This document shows, piece by piece, positions 15,861 through 24,458 of a stretch of DNA of 64,000 nucleotides. Both the position numbers and the translations under genes were made by a program. Numbering within the stretch: position 1 is the first letter of the stretch; every line of letters starts with the position of its first letter. The notes under the pieces were generated by a model, which had not been told where the DNA came from, made no database searches, and saw only the letters and a program-made list of their open reading frames with translations. Source of the stretch: Microvirga sp. (GTDB lineage Bacteria > Pseudomonadota > Alphaproteobacteria > Rhizobiales > Beijerinckiaceae); the NCBI RefSeq assembly GCF_014699075.1, contig NZ_JACXAB010000001.1:434001-498000 (forward strand), written 5' to 3'.

Positions 15861-16712
15861 TTACCGTCCGCCGACGGCGAACATCTTGGGCGCGGCGCTC
15901 GCACCGTTCTTCGAATACAGGCCGCGATGAGCAGGATCGAGCGTCAGCGCGTCGGTCACGCCGAGCACCGTCTCCGAGGCGCCGAGCAGAAGGGAGCCGT
16001 CAGGCACCATGACGTTCGCGATCCGGCGCAGCACATCGGCCTTCAGGTTGGGATCGAAATAGATCAGCACGTTGCGACAATAAACGATGTCGAACTGGCC
16101 CAAGCGGTTGAAGTCCTCGATCAGGTTCAGGTAGCGGTAATCCACCATCGCGCGGATCTCGGGCGCGATCTGCCACTGATCCCCCACCTGCGTGAAGTAT
16201 TTGACCAGCAGGCGGATCGGCAGGCCGCGCTGCACCTCGAACTGGTTGTAGAATCCGGCCTTCGCCTTTTCCAAAACCTCGGTTGAGATATCGGACGCCA
16301 CGATCTCGATGTGCCAGCCCGGCATGCGCGGCGCGGCTTCCTTCAGCAGCATGGCGAGGGAATACGGCTCCTGGCCGGTGGAGGCCGCCGCGCACCAGAT
16401 CCGCAGCCTGCGGGTCGATGCGCGCTCCTTCAGGTACTTCGGCAGCAGGACATCCTGAAATAGATCGAACGGCGCCTTGTCCCGGAAGAAGAAGGTCTCG
16501 TTCGTGGTCATGGCCTCAATGGTGGCCTTCTCCAGGGCAATGGACCGCCCTGCCCTGATCTCGCGCACCAGATGCGACAGGCTGTCGATCTTGAAACGCG
16601 TGCAGACCGACGAGAGGCGGCTTTCCACGAGATATCGCTTGTCCGGGGACAGCGCCAGTCCCGAGCGGGTTTTGAGAAAGGCGCGCAGCGCGTCGAATTC
16701 GGCCTCGGTCAT
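15861..16712 (-). CDS. cheR: CheR, chemoreceptor glutamate methyltransferase
   Basis: A 283-residue CheR that methylates glutamates of chemoreceptors using S-adenosylmethionine. The N-terminal helical CheR domain (TTNETFFFRD, about residues 68-78) is followed by the SAM-binding fold with RIWCAAASTGQEPYS and the later FDIVYCRNVLIYF motif, all typical. Its ATG overlaps the cheB stop by four bases (ATGA), showing translational coupling. It is the last gene of the cheY-cheB-cheR group, which is transcribed away from flhA; the kinase CheA is encoded 42 kb away at 58322. Confidence 0.95.
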   Translation of the reverse strand: MTEAEFDALRAFLKTRSGLALSPDKRYLVESRLSSVCTRFKIDSLSHLVREIRAGRSIALEKATIEAMTTNETFFFRDKAPFDLFQDVLLPKYLKERASTRRLRIWCAAASTGQEPYSLAMLLKEAAPRMPGWHIEIVASDISTEVLEKAKAGFYNQFEVQRGLPIRLLVKYFTQVGDQWQIAPEIRAMVDYRYLNLIEDFNRLGQFDIVYCRNVLIYFDPNLKADVLRRIANVMVPDGSLLLGASETVLGVTDALTLDPAHRGLYSKNGASAAPKMFAVGGR

Positions 16713-17824
16713 TTTGCGGATCCGGTAATGTGGCCCTTCAGAGAGCGGCCGATGGATTCCAGGGGAAGGATCTCATGGGCCAGCCCGGCCTTCACGATGC
16801 TTCCCGGCATTCCCCAGACGATGCTCGTGGCTTCGTCCTGGGCGATGATTGTGGCGCCAGCCTTGGTGAGGTGGCGCGCTCCATGCGTTCCGTCCGACCC
16901 CATGCCTGTGAGCACCGCTGCGATGACCGAGGCGCCGAACACGCCTGCGGCTTCCCGGAAGAGCACGTCGACGGCGGGGCGGCAGAAATTCTCAGGCGGC
17001 CCGTCGTTGAGCCGGATGACGGCCTTGCCGCCGGACGAGACCACGCCCATGTGCCGCCCGCCGGGGGCGACGAGGATCGTTCCGGGGCTGACCGCGTCAC
17101 CATCCCGGGCCTCCCGGGCCGGAACGGAGAGGAAGGACTGCAGATGCTCGGCGAAGACGGCCGTGAACATCGCGGGCATGTGCTGCACGATCAGCACCGG
17201 GATGCTCGAAAGAGCTGGCTTGAGATCGAGCAGGACTCGTTCGACCGCACGAGGACCGCCGGTGGAGGATCCGATCAGCAGGCATTGCGGCCTCACCGTG
17301 CCGGGCTTCGCAACGGGCGCAGCACTAGGCGTCGGCAGGACGGAGAGGGTCGGTGCCGACGTTCTCGCCTGGCGGCTCTTCGCTTCGCCGAGGGCGCGCA
17401 GCTTCGCGATAAGATCGCGCTGGAAGTCGGCCGCCGCTCCTGCCGCGCGGGCACTTTCCGGCTTTGCCAGGTAATCGACAGCCCCTAGTGAAAGGCACTT
17501 CAGCGAGATCTCGGCATTTCTCTGGGTGAGAGTCGAGATGACGATGACCTTGCTCGCCGGCTGAACCTTGAGGATCATGGGGAGAGCCGCAAGACCGTCA
17601 ACCTCCGGCATCTCGATATCGAGCAGGATGATCTCCGGCTTGGAGCGTTCGGCAGCATCGACCGCCATACGCCCATTGGCCGCCGTAGCGACAATCTCGA
17701 AGCCGCCGGCTTCGGTGAGCCAGCGCGCAATCATCCCGCGGATGACGGCGCTGTCATCGACGATCATGACGCGGGTCGGTCTGTTCTGCGCAGAACCAGG
17801 TTGAATGACGGGAGCAATCGACAT
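16709..17824 (-). CDS. cheB: CheB, chemoreceptor methylesterase / glutamine deamidase
   Basis: A 371-residue CheB. The N-terminal receiver carries the phosphoacceptor Asp in ILLDIEMPEVDG. The C-terminal methylesterase domain shows the catalytic Ser in GSSTGGP, the His in VQHMPAMFT and the Asp in GMGSDGTHGA. Its phosphorylation by CheA opposes CheR and resets receptor methylation. I chose the ATG at 17824, four bases after the cheY stop, rather than the upstream in-frame start at 17881, which lies inside cheY and adds sequence without receiver similarity. A low-complexity Ala/Pro linker separates the domains. Confidence 0.95.
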   Translation of the reverse strand: MSIAPVIQPGSAQNRPTRVMIVDDSAVIRGMIARWLTEAGGFEIVATAANGRMAVDAAERSKPEIILLDIEMPEVDGLAALPMILKVQPASKVIVISTLTQRNAEISLKCLSLGAVDYLAKPESARAAGAAADFQRDLIAKLRALGEAKSRQARTSAPTLSVLPTPSAAPVAKPGTVRPQCLLIGSSTGGPRAVERVLLDLKPALSSIPVLIVQHMPAMFTAVFAEHLQSFLSVPAREARDGDAVSPGTILVAPGGRHMGVVSSGGKAVIRLNDGPPENFCRPAVDVLFREAAGVFGASVIAAVLTGMGSDGTHGARHLTKAGATIIAQDEATSIVWGMPGSIVKAGLAHEILPLESIGRSLKGHITGSAK

Positions 17825-17828
17825 GGTG

Positions 17829-18212
17829 TCACGCTGAGTGGGAGACGGGAAGGACGCCGAGTTCCTGGAACTTGGCTGCAAGGATGTCCCGGTCGAACGG
17901 CTTCATGATGTACTCGTTCGCTCCAGCGTCCAAAGCGCGCGTGATATGATCGAGATCGTTCTCCGTCGTGCAGAACACAACCTTCGGGGCCTGCCCCTCC
18001 GGCGTTGCGCGCAGATGCTTGAGGAAGCTGTACCCATCCATGACGGGCATGTTCCAATCGAGGAGAATCACGTCGGGCATCTCTGCCCTGCACGCCTGCA
18101 GCCCCACCTCGCCGTTCTCGGCCTCACCCACACGGAAGGACAGTCCTTCGGCGATCTCGCGGGAGACTTTCCGGATGACGCGCGAGTCATCAATGATCAA
18201 GCAATAACTCAT
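17829..18212 (-). CDS. CheY-type response regulator (first copy)
   Basis: A 127-residue single receiver domain: IIDDSRVIRK acidic pocket, phosphoacceptor Asp in ILLDWNMPVMDG, switch Thr in VVFCTTEND and Lys in IMKPFDR. It is first in the cheY-cheB-cheR unit, with cheB starting four bases after its stop. A second, more typical CheY is encoded at 57388 beside cheA and cheZ. In rhizobia two CheYs divide the work: one controls the motor, the other drains phosphate. Which is which here cannot be decided from the sequence; the gene next to CheZ is the likelier motor regulator. Confidence 0.9.
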   Translation of the reverse strand: MSYCLIIDDSRVIRKVSREIAEGLSFRVGEAENGEVGLQACRAEMPDVILLDWNMPVMDGYSFLKHLRATPEGQAPKVVFCTTENDLDHITRALDAGANEYIMKPFDRDILAAKFQELGVLPVSHSA

Positions 18213-18263
18213 TTAAATATTTCCTGTTCCTGGCAATTCGGCTCCTGGCGGAGCGCATATCGG

Positions 18264-18713
18264 CTAGGAGCGAATGGCGGACTTGTCGACGAAGTTGAAA
18301 TTTTCGACCAGGATTTCCTTGACGATCTCGGCACCCAGGCGCTTGTTGATCCTGTCTCGAACGTTGCCGATCATTCCATTGACGTTGTACCGGGACAGCT
18401 TCCTGAAATCGAGGGTCTCGTCTGCATAGACATACCGAAAAACCTCATCCTGAATGAAGGCTTCCGGCGGGATCGAAATTTCCCGCAACGTCTTGGCATC
18501 TGCCGTGAAGACCAGATTGGCAATCACGTATCCCTGGACGGCTCCCTCGGCGATGACCGGAATGTTCATGGGCGGCAGCTTCTTGTACTGCAAGCCTTCA
18601 TAATTTCCCTTGTCCTCGACTGGCGCCTTTCCGACGGTCCATGTCACCGCCGCGTAGCACGAGGCCAGCGTGACGGCGCAGACCCAGAAACCCGCCATGA
18701 CGTTCTTGATCAT
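18264..18713 (-). CDS. FliL-like membrane protein of unknown function
   Basis: A 149-residue protein with one N-terminal membrane helix (residues 8-27, GFWVCAVTLASCYAAVTWTV) and a periplasmic domain. The C-terminal pattern, a strand pair (YVIANLVFTAD) followed by a helix and NKRLGAEIVKEILVENFNFV, resembles the FliL ending where the last strand packs on the motor. The canonical FliL is encoded at 44662, so this would be a second, divergent member. It overlaps the flgN-like gene by four bases (ATGA) and lies 51 bases before cheY. The relation to FliL is a resemblance, not a firm assignment. Confidence 0.6.
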   Translation of the reverse strand: MIKNVMAGFWVCAVTLASCYAAVTWTVGKAPVEDKGNYEGLQYKKLPPMNIPVIAEGAVQGYVIANLVFTADAKTLREISIPPEAFIQDEVFRYVYADETLDFRKLSRYNVNGMIGNVRDRINKRLGAEIVKEILVENFNFVDKSAIRS

Positions 18714-19060
18714 GTGCCGTAACCTGCCTTGGCGACATGAGCCGAGTAGGTGCTGTCGGACTCAGCCTTCTGGATCGCATTCGAGATGATGCTTGCGACC
18801 TCCTGCACGGCATGCATGTGGCGCCGGAGGATGTCCTGATTGTGCTCGATCTTGCCCTGCAGGTTCTGGAGGCGCTTGGTGGCGTTGGGATCCAGAGCGC
18901 TGATTTCGGCGGTCCGGACGATCCGGCTGATCTCGAGGAGGCACTGGCTCTTGCGGCGGTTGAACTCATCCAGGTTTGAGAGATCCCGCGCCAGAAGCGC
19001 CGATGTTTCCATGTCGAGCGTCTCTTCAAGGCGATCCAGCGATTTCATCAGCATGGGCAT
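18710..19060 (-). CDS. FlgN-like flagellar export chaperone
   Basis: A 116-residue all-helical protein. The heptad pattern LDRLEETLDMETSALLARDL...FNRRKSQCLLEIS follows the FlgN layout, where a long helix with Glu-Asn-rich face ends in a hook-junction binding segment. FlgN chaperones FlgK and FlgL, which are encoded at 24459-27275. AGAGGAAT lies before the first of three closely spaced ATGs at 19060, and the next two are possible starts. It sits between the rod-binding protein gene and the FliL-like gene. The assignment rests on size, helical pattern and neighbourhood. Confidence 0.65.
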   Translation of the reverse strand: MPMLMKSLDRLEETLDMETSALLARDLSNLDEFNRRKSQCLLEISRIVRTAEISALDPNATKRLQNLQGKIEHNQDILRRHMHAVQEVASIISNAIQKAESDSTYSAHVAKAGYGT

Positions 19061-19094
19061 ATTCCTCTGTTCGAATGATCTCTTGCGGCCGACG

Positions 19095-19598
19095 CTATAC
19101 TTTGCCGAGCAGGCTGTTCACCGGGTGGCTCGGCACCTGCGGCGTAGCGGCGGAAGGATCCTGCTTGCGAGCACTGAGAAGCCTGTCGGCGATCCCGATC
19201 CCGCCAGCCTTCGACAGCTGCTCGCCAATCTGCTCCGCCAGCATGGATTTCCAGATCGAGCCTGCATTGCCTTTGCCGTAGGTATTCTCGGCGTCCTTGG
19301 GCAGCATCGATTCGACGAAGGTCTGCAGGATGTAGGCCTCGAAATCCTGATGGGCTTTCCGCACCTTATCGGCATTCGCAGTCTCGGCGTCATTGCGCAG
19401 CGAGTTGCGGATGGAATAGATGTCGGCACCGGGCATCATGAGGGGCTTGTCCGCGGCTGCCTTCACGGCGTCGTCGAAGCTCGCACCCTCCGCCGGAGAC
19501 GCACCTTCCATGAGCTTGCGGGAGGCGGCCTGCAGGCGGGTCGGGTCGGCTGCTCTTGCGACGTCGTTGATAATGTCTGAGGGCGGGCTGATCGCCAT
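19095..19598 (-). CDS. Rod-binding protein, FlgJ N-domain / CheL type
   Basis: A 167-residue protein with the rod-binding domain at about residues 84-145: FEAYILQTFVESMLPKD, then YGKGNAGSIWKSMLAEQIGE and ISKAGGIGIAD-like ending. This is the N-terminal half of enterobacterial FlgJ, the rod scaffolding protein; the muramidase half is absent. In Agrobacterium-type genomes the same protein is called CheL. A separate lytic transglycosylase gene (37018-37644) could supply the cell-wall activity. It lies between the fliJ-like and flgN-like genes. Confidence 0.85.
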   Translation of the reverse strand: MAISPPSDIINDVARAADPTRLQAASRKLMEGASPAEGASFDDAVKAAADKPLMMPGADIYSIRNSLRNDAETANADKVRKAHQDFEAYILQTFVESMLPKDAENTYGKGNAGSIWKSMLAEQIGEQLSKAGGIGIADRLLSARKQDPSAATPQVPSHPVNSLLGKV

Positions 19599-19645
19599 CG
19601 CGTCACTCTCGGTTCTTGCGTTCAGCCTTTTCTACATCGGCTAGC

Positions 19646-20044
19646 TTACGGGAAGCTTGCGCTGCCGCCCTTGGCCAGCGTCTCCAGGATCGATACGAGA
19701 TCTTTCTTCTCCGTCTCCCGCCGGCTCTTGTCTTTAAGGTTCGACAGCATCTTCTCCGTCCGCTTCGCCTGCATGGCTTTGTCGAGAGCAACGGCTTTCT
19801 GCGCGATCTTCGCTTTCTCCACATGACATTCCTGCGTCGACAGCGCCTGCAATCGCTTGGCGGCTACGTCCACGAACAGGCCGTGAAGGGTGTCGTGGTC
19901 GTTCATCGAGTGAATGATCGCCTCTTGCGATGCTCGCAGCTCTGCAACTTCTCGCTCGAGAAGAGACACCTTCAACTCGGCCTCCTGCTTGAGGCGCTCC
20001 TGAACCTTCAGAATGCGATCAATCTTTCGGATGCGCTGCTTCAT
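19646..20044 (-). CDS. FliJ-like coiled-coil protein of the flagellar export apparatus
   Basis: A 132-residue, strongly charged, all-helical coiled coil (IDRILKVQERLKQEAELKV; AELRASQEAIIHSM; AKRLQALSTQECHVEKAKIA) with the length and two-helix hairpin expected of FliJ, which links FliI to FlhA in export. Sequence similarity to FliJ is limited, as is normal for this family, so context carries weight: it lies five bases downstream of fliR. No other fliJ candidate is present near fliI. Confidence 0.65.
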   Translation of the reverse strand: MKQRIRKIDRILKVQERLKQEAELKVSLLEREVAELRASQEAIIHSMNDHDTLHGLFVDVAAKRLQALSTQECHVEKAKIAQKAVALDKAMQAKRTEKMLSNLKDKSRRETEKKDLVSILETLAKGGSASFP

Positions 20045-20049
20045 GAAGC

Positions 20050-20805
20050 CTACCCGTTTTTAAGCCAAGAGGAGAAAGTGTCCATGAAGAGAAGGATATA
20101 ATCCTGGGCGGCGAAGTACATGATGAACAGGCCACCGAGCATGATGAAGGGCGTCGCCAGGAAGTAGACCGGGATTTGCGGCGTCAGCTTGTTGGTGAGC
20201 CCCACGGCCAGGTTGACGATGACGGAATAGAGGATGAACGGGCTGCTGATCCTGAGGGCGAGTACGAAGGCTGCGGCGATCTGGTCCACAAGCTGGGTCA
20301 GGGACAGGCGCGCGCCGAGGCCCTCGCCTATCGGCAGCCGGGTATAGGATTCCACCAGACCGCGATAGAGCTCCCAGTGCAGGTCGGAGAAGAACAGAAC
20401 CGCCGTTGCCGCCATCATGATGAAGGTGCTGATGGGCGGGAGGGGCTCGCTCTCGTCGATAGGAGTTCCTGGCATGCCGCCGAGGCCCAGTGCCATGGCA
20501 ACGGCGCTCAGCATCGTCTGCAGGGCCAGGAAGTAAACCCGCCCCAGCAGCCCGATCAGAAGTCCTGTGAGCAGCTCGGATGCGATCGAGGCGAGAATCG
20601 TGGCGGACGCGAGCGCCGTCACCCCATCGCGCATTTTCGTCAGCAGAACAGGGGACAGGGCGAGGCTTGTGGTCAAAGCAATGAACAGGCGAACCTGAAG
20701 CGGGATCCGGAAGCTCGAGAAGCCGGGAGCGATGAGAAGGCAGCCGCCGATCCGGCAGAAGATCAGGAAAATCCCGAGTAGGATCTCGGAAGAGGCTTGA
20801 GTCAC
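20050..20805 (-). CDS. fliR: FliR, flagellar export gate protein
   Basis: A 251-residue integral membrane protein of the FliR/SpaR/EscT family, part of the FliPQR export pore. About six hydrophobic segments are visible, starting with [20 protein letters not shown], and the family signature [15 protein letters not shown] follows. It begins with GTG at 20805, overlapping the flhA stop as GTGA, so its translation is coupled to flhA. Together with fliQ (23005) and fliP (43867) it completes the gate. Five bases separate its stop from the fliJ-like gene. Confidence 0.93.
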   Translation of the reverse strand: MTQASSEILLGIFLIFCRIGGCLLIAPGFSSFRIPLQVRLFIALTTSLALSPVLLTKMRDGVTALASATILASIASELLTGLLIGLLGRVYFLALQTMLSAVAMALGLGGMPGTPIDESEPLPPISTFIMMAATAVLFFSDLHWELYRGLVESYTRLPIGEGLGARLSLTQLVDQIAAAFVLALRISSPFILYSVIVNLAVGLTNKLTPQIPVYFLATPFIMLGGLFIMYFAAQDYILLFMDTFSSWLKNG

Positions 20806-22877
20806 GAGACCGTTCCGAGGGAATTCACCTCCACGCCGCGCGCGATCTCCAGATGGGATAGGACAGGCAGCGAGGAAAACATGCGCTCGATGATCATCCG
20901 CACATAGGGGCGCGCATCCGGCGCGGTTACAATGGCGAAGCTCTGCACCTGTCCCATCCGGGTCTTGATCGCCTCGGAGGCCTCGGTGCCGAACTGCTCG
21001 ACCAGACGCGGATCGATATCGAACTCGACCACATCACCCTTTGCGTCCCGCTTCAGGCTCTGATGGAAGGCGATGTCCCACTTGTTGCCCAGACGCAGCA
21101 CATTCAGGGCGCCTCCTTCTGCGAGATCACCACAGATCTGCTGGGCGATGCGCACGCGCACATGCTCCACCAACTGCTCGGCGCGCCGAGCATGCGGGGC
21201 AATCTCGGCAATCGCTTCGAGGATGAGACTGAGATTGCGGATCGAAACCCGCTCCGCCAGCAGGAGCTTCAGCACGGCCTGAAGGCCCGAATAGGAAATC
21301 TGCGAGGGGCAGATATCATCGAGCAGCCGCTTGTACTCGCTATCGAGGCCGTCCAGGAGGTTGCGAACGTCCTTGTAGGAAAGAAGCTGGGGAAGATTGT
21401 TGCGGATCACCTCGCTCAGGTGCGTGAGGAGGACCGACGCCCCGTCGACAGCTGTAAAGCCCTGCCGTTTGATCTCGTTCATATAGACGTCAGAGATCCA
21501 CAAGGACTTCATTCCGAAAGCGGGCTCGCGAACCTCGTCGCCAGGCACGTCGGGCATCGGGCCATCGCCGAGAACGACGAGAAGATCGCCCGGGCGGATC
21601 TCCTGCGTTGCCACCACCGTTCCATGAATCTTGATTTGATAGCTCTTCGGCGGGATCATCAGGCTGTCAGAGAGCTTCACGTCGGGAAGAACGAAGCCGT
21701 AATCCTGGGCGAATTTCTTGCGCATCTTGCTGACGCGGTGCGCGAGATCGCCGTGGGAGCTTGCGAGATACGACGCGAGATGCTTGCCGAGGCAAACCTC
21801 GATCTCCGCGAGCTTCAGGGACTCCTTCACCGAATCCCGCGACTCCAAAAGGTTCTTCTGCTGCTCTTCGGCGACCTTGGCCTTGACCTTTGCTTCCTGA
21901 TCGGCCCGTTGCTTTGGGATCGCATAGGCGATGAAAGCCATGCAGCCGCCCAGCAGCAGGAAGGGAATCATGGGCAGGCCTGGCATGATGGCGAACACGA
22001 ACATCAGGGCGGAAGCCACCATCAAGGCCCGCGGATAGGCCCCCAGCTGATCGAGAACCGCCTGCTGCGCCTGACCGCGCGTACCGCCCTTCGAGACCAG
22101 AAGACCTGCGGCAAGGGACACCACCAGGGCCGGAATCTGGCTGACGAGGCCATCGCCCACAGAGAGCTGCGTGAACACGTCGGCTGCCTTGGAGAGCGGC
22201 ATGCCATGCCGGGTCACGCCGATGATGATCCCACCGAAGATGTTCACGGCAATGGTGATCAGGCTCGCGATCGCCTCGCCGCGGACGAACTTGGAGGCGC
22301 CGTCCATGGAACCGAAGAAGGCGCTTTCCTCCTCGAGCTCCCGCCGCCGGTTCTGGGCTTCCTTCTCATCGATCAGGCCAGCCGACAGATCTGCGTCGAT
22401 CGCCATCTGCTTGCCGGGAATGGCATCGAGGGTGAAGCGGGCGCCGACTTCCGCGATGCGGGTGGCGCCTTTCGTGATGACCAGGAAGTTGACGGTGATG
22501 AGAATGATGAAGACGACGATACCGATGACGAAGTCGCCGCTCATCACAAACTGGGAGAACCCACTGATCACGTGCCCGGCCGCATCGACACCCTTATGTC
22601 CATCCGAGAGGATCAGGCGGGTCGACGCGATGCTGAGGGCGAGGCGCAACAGGGTCGCAATGAGGAGAACAGTCGGGAAGGCCGAGAATTCCAGAGGCTT
22701 CTGAATCCAGAGAGCCACCATCAGGATCAGGACGGACATGGCGACCGAAAGGGCGAGACCCATGTCGATCAGCAGAGGAGGAATCGGCAGGAAGAGAATG
22801 GCCAGGATGGCCACCACGCCCCCGGCGAAAGCCAGATCCCTGCTGCGGCCCAGCGCTGTAGTTTGAACTGCTTCCAT
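20802..22877 (-). CDS. flhA: FlhA, flagellar export apparatus protein
   Basis: A 691-residue FHIPEP-family protein, the nonamer ring and proton channel of flagellar type III export. The N-terminal half has eight membrane helices with the conserved loop [20 protein letters not shown] and [14 protein letters not shown]; the C-terminal half is the cytoplasmic ring domain ending in [14 protein letters not shown]. The length matches the family. Its start lies 127 bases downstream of fliQ, with a 23-base inverted repeat (22928-22950) in the gap, so it may have its own promoter in addition to read-through. Confidence 0.96.
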   Translation of the reverse strand: MEAVQTTALGRSRDLAFAGGVVAILAILFLPIPPLLIDMGLALSVAMSVLILMVALWIQKPLEFSAFPTVLLIATLLRLALSIASTRLILSDGHKGVDAAGHVISGFSQFVMSGDFVIGIVVFIILITVNFLVITKGATRIAEVGARFTLDAIPGKQMAIDADLSAGLIDEKEAQNRRRELEEESAFFGSMDGASKFVRGEAIASLITIAVNIFGGIIIGVTRHGMPLSKAADVFTQLSVGDGLVSQIPALVVSLAAGLLVSKGGTRGQAQQAVLDQLGAYPRALMVASALMFVFAIMPGLPMIPFLLLGGCMAFIAYAIPKQRADQEAKVKAKVAEEQQKNLLESRDSVKESLKLAEIEVCLGKHLASYLASSHGDLAHRVSKMRKKFAQDYGFVLPDVKLSDSLMIPPKSYQIKIHGTVVATQEIRPGDLLVVLGDGPMPDVPGDEVREPAFGMKSLWISDVYMNEIKRQGFTAVDGASVLLTHLSEVIRNNLPQLLSYKDVRNLLDGLDSEYKRLLDDICPSQISYSGLQAVLKLLLAERVSIRNLSLILEAIAEIAPHARRAEQLVEHVRVRIAQQICGDLAEGGALNVLRLGNKWDIAFHQSLKRDAKGDVVEFDIDPRLVEQFGTEASEAIKTRMGQVQSFAIVTAPDARPYVRMIIERMFSSLPVLSHLEIARGVEVNSLGTVS

Positions 22878-22927
22878 GTGCCTGCAAGCTCACCGATTGA
22901 ACGTTGAACCTGACAGATGCACCATGA

Positions 22928-22950
22928 AGCTTGCGCGGAGGTCGCAAGCT
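22928..22950 (-). promoter_or_regulatory. Inverted repeat carrying the flagellar-locus motif upstream of flhA
   Basis: AGCTTGCG and CGCAAGCT are perfect 8-base arms around CGGAGGT. Read on the minus strand, its centre-right part ACCTCCGCGCAAGCT resembles the motif upstream of fliF and flgE, and it lies 51 bases before the flhA ATG, at the same distance as those copies. It could instead be a weak intercistronic hairpin. Confidence 0.45.
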
Positions 22951-23004
22951 CTCCAAAACGGGAGCGTATCGTCCTCGCTCCCTGCAGAGGGATACCGGAC
23001 GCTG

Positions 23005-23271
23005 TTAGAACCCTGTTACGATTCGGCCGTAGACGAGTTCCGTAAAGGCGAAGATCTGGGAGCCGACGAAAGAGCCCGTCACCAAGGTTACGACGAGGAT
23101 CGCGATGATCTTCGGGATGAACGTGAGGGTGACCTCTTGGATCTGGGTCAGCGCCTGAACGAGGGCGATGACGATGCCGATGACCATGGCGGCGGCCACG
23201 GCCGGTCCGGCTCCGATGATGACGGTCCAAATCGCGGCGCGGACCAGTTCCAGGGCATCGACTTCGTTCAT
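23005..23271 (-). CDS. fliQ: FliQ, flagellar export gate protein
   Basis: An 88-residue protein with two membrane helices (AAIWTVIIGAGPAVAAAMVIG and FIPKIIAILVVTLVTGSFVG) and the family loop ALTQIQEVTLTF between them. This matches FliQ in size and sequence. It starts one base after the flgD stop and so is the last gene of the flgE-to-fliQ run before the flhA gap. Confidence 0.95.
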   Translation of the reverse strand: MNEVDALELVRAAIWTVIIGAGPAVAAAMVIGIVIALVQALTQIQEVTLTFIPKIIAILVVTLVTGSFVGSQIFAFTELVYGRIVTGF

Positions 23272-23272
23272 G

Positions 23273-23668
23273 TCAGCTCACCACGATGCCTGGTCCGAGC
23301 AGAACCTGGGCACCGCCCGTCAGCTTGGCGACCGCGCCCTCGTTGGTGATCATCACCGACTCCACCTTGCCCGAGATCTTGCCGTCTGCCGTCGTCACGG
23401 TTCGGCCGATGACGGTATCGGCCTGAGTCAGAGCCGACGATGCCAGCAGCGCATCGAGCTTGGCGTTGCTCTGCACCGTCTGCTCCACCTGGGAGAAGGT
23501 GGCGAGCTGAGCCATGTACTCGGTGGACTTCATGGGCTCCGTCGGGTCCTGATTCTTCATCTGGGCCATCAGGAGCTTCAGGAAGTTGTCATAGGTCGCG
23601 GTCGCAGTGGACGGGCTGGTCGCAGCTTGTCGGCTTGCAAGCGGTGATGCGACAGAGGTCACATTCAT
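23273..23668 (-). CDS. flgD: FlgD, hook-capping scaffold protein (short form)
   Basis: A 131-residue FlgD, the cap that polymerises hook subunits. The N-terminal export and assembly region with FLKLLMAQMKNQDPTEPMKS and YMAQLATFSQVEQ is the clearest FlgD signature. The usual C-terminal Ig/FnIII-like pair is reduced to one beta segment (TVIGRTVTTADGKISGKVES); the family commonly reaches about 220 residues, although short forms occur in alphaproteobacteria. It lies 14 bases downstream of flbT and one base before fliQ. Confidence 0.9.
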   Translation of the reverse strand: MNVTSVASPLASRQAATSPSTATATYDNFLKLLMAQMKNQDPTEPMKSTEYMAQLATFSQVEQTVQSNAKLDALLASSALTQADTVIGRTVTTADGKISGKVESVMITNEGAVAKLTGGAQVLLGPGIVVS

Positions 23669-23682
23669 GATGGGGCTCCGGT

Positions 23683-24099
23683 TTAAGCGGCCTGGACCGC
23701 TGCGGGAGGTGTGGTGACGGCAATTGCGGTCGGCTCGAACAGAGTCCTGATGACCTTGAGAGCCTCGAAGATCCTGTCTGCTTCAACCAAGTCGCCGGCC
23801 CTGCGAAGCGCTTCCCGAGCGGGCTCGTCGGTGGTGACCAGCAGGATCGAGTCGTACAGCTTGCGGAAGGCGCCCATGACCTTTTCGGCATCCTGAGGGT
23901 TGATCAGGATGGACTGCGCCACGAAGTAGAGCTGGCGCATCGGCGTGGTCGCTTCCGTGACCTGAAGCACATGGCTCTCCAGGAGAAAGCGTGCTTCGTT
24001 CAGAAGGCTCAAGGTGACTTTCTGGCTCACGGTCAGAACCGCGCCGTTGATGAAAATCCGCTCGCCCGCCTTGAGGGAAAACCGCATCTTCGCTTTCAT
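23683..24099 (-). CDS. flbT: FlbT, post-transcriptional regulator of flagellin
   Basis: A 138-residue FlbT. The N-terminal KMRFSLKAGERIFINGAVL and central FLLESHVLQVTEATTPMRQLYFVAQ are typical. In Caulobacter FlbT binds the flagellin mRNA leader and represses its translation until the hook is complete; in other alphaproteobacteria it can act positively. The flagellin leader at 15451 is the expected target. It overlaps the flaF stop by four bases (ATGA). Confidence 0.93.
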   Translation of the reverse strand: MKAKMRFSLKAGERIFINGAVLTVSQKVTLSLLNEARFLLESHVLQVTEATTPMRQLYFVAQSILINPQDAEKVMGAFRKLYDSILLVTTDEPAREALRRAGDLVEADRIFEALKVIRTLFEPTAIAVTTPPAAVQAA

Positions 24100-24443
24100 T
24101 TCAGGCCTTCCTGGATCATGGCATTGATATCAATCAGAGATTCGAGGTTGTTGTGTTCACCTCTGACCACGCGGTCGGATTCACGCATGACCCAGAGGCC
24201 GATGGAGATGAGCTGTCCCTTCAGTTTGTCCGGAAGACCATTGTCGGGATGACCGATATCCTTAATCAGGTACGTCCAGAGACGCTGAACGAAGACGATG
24301 GCCTCAAGCATTTCCAGGGACTGGGACGGCTTCCCGTTCGCAGCCTTCATCTTCGATATGGCTTGGTCGAAAAGCTGGTATTCGCGGTCGCGGCAATCTC
24401 TGGAGGAGTCTTCAATGACTTCGGCGTAGGAGAAACGGTACAT
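24096..24443 (-). CDS. flaF: FlaF, flagellin assembly regulator
   Basis: A 115-residue helical FlaF. The hallmark segments are FDQAISKMKAANG near the N-terminus and VQRLWTYLIKDIGHPDNGLP in the middle. FlaF partners with FlbT and promotes flagellin production or secretion. The gene lies 15 bases after the flgL start is reached on the minus strand (flgL ends at 24459) and is coupled to flbT by ATGA, as in other Hyphomicrobiales. Confidence 0.93.
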   Translation of the reverse strand: MYRFSYAEVIEDSSRDCRDREYQLFDQAISKMKAANGKPSQSLEMLEAIVFVQRLWTYLIKDIGHPDNGLPDKLKGQLISIGLWVMRESDRVVRGEHNNLESLIDINAMIQEGLK

Positions 24444-24458
24444 ACTTCACTCCACCCA

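Noticed and set aside
21063-22907. A 614-codon frame antisense to flhA
   Set aside because: His/Arg/Asp-rich shadow; flhA is complete on the other strand.
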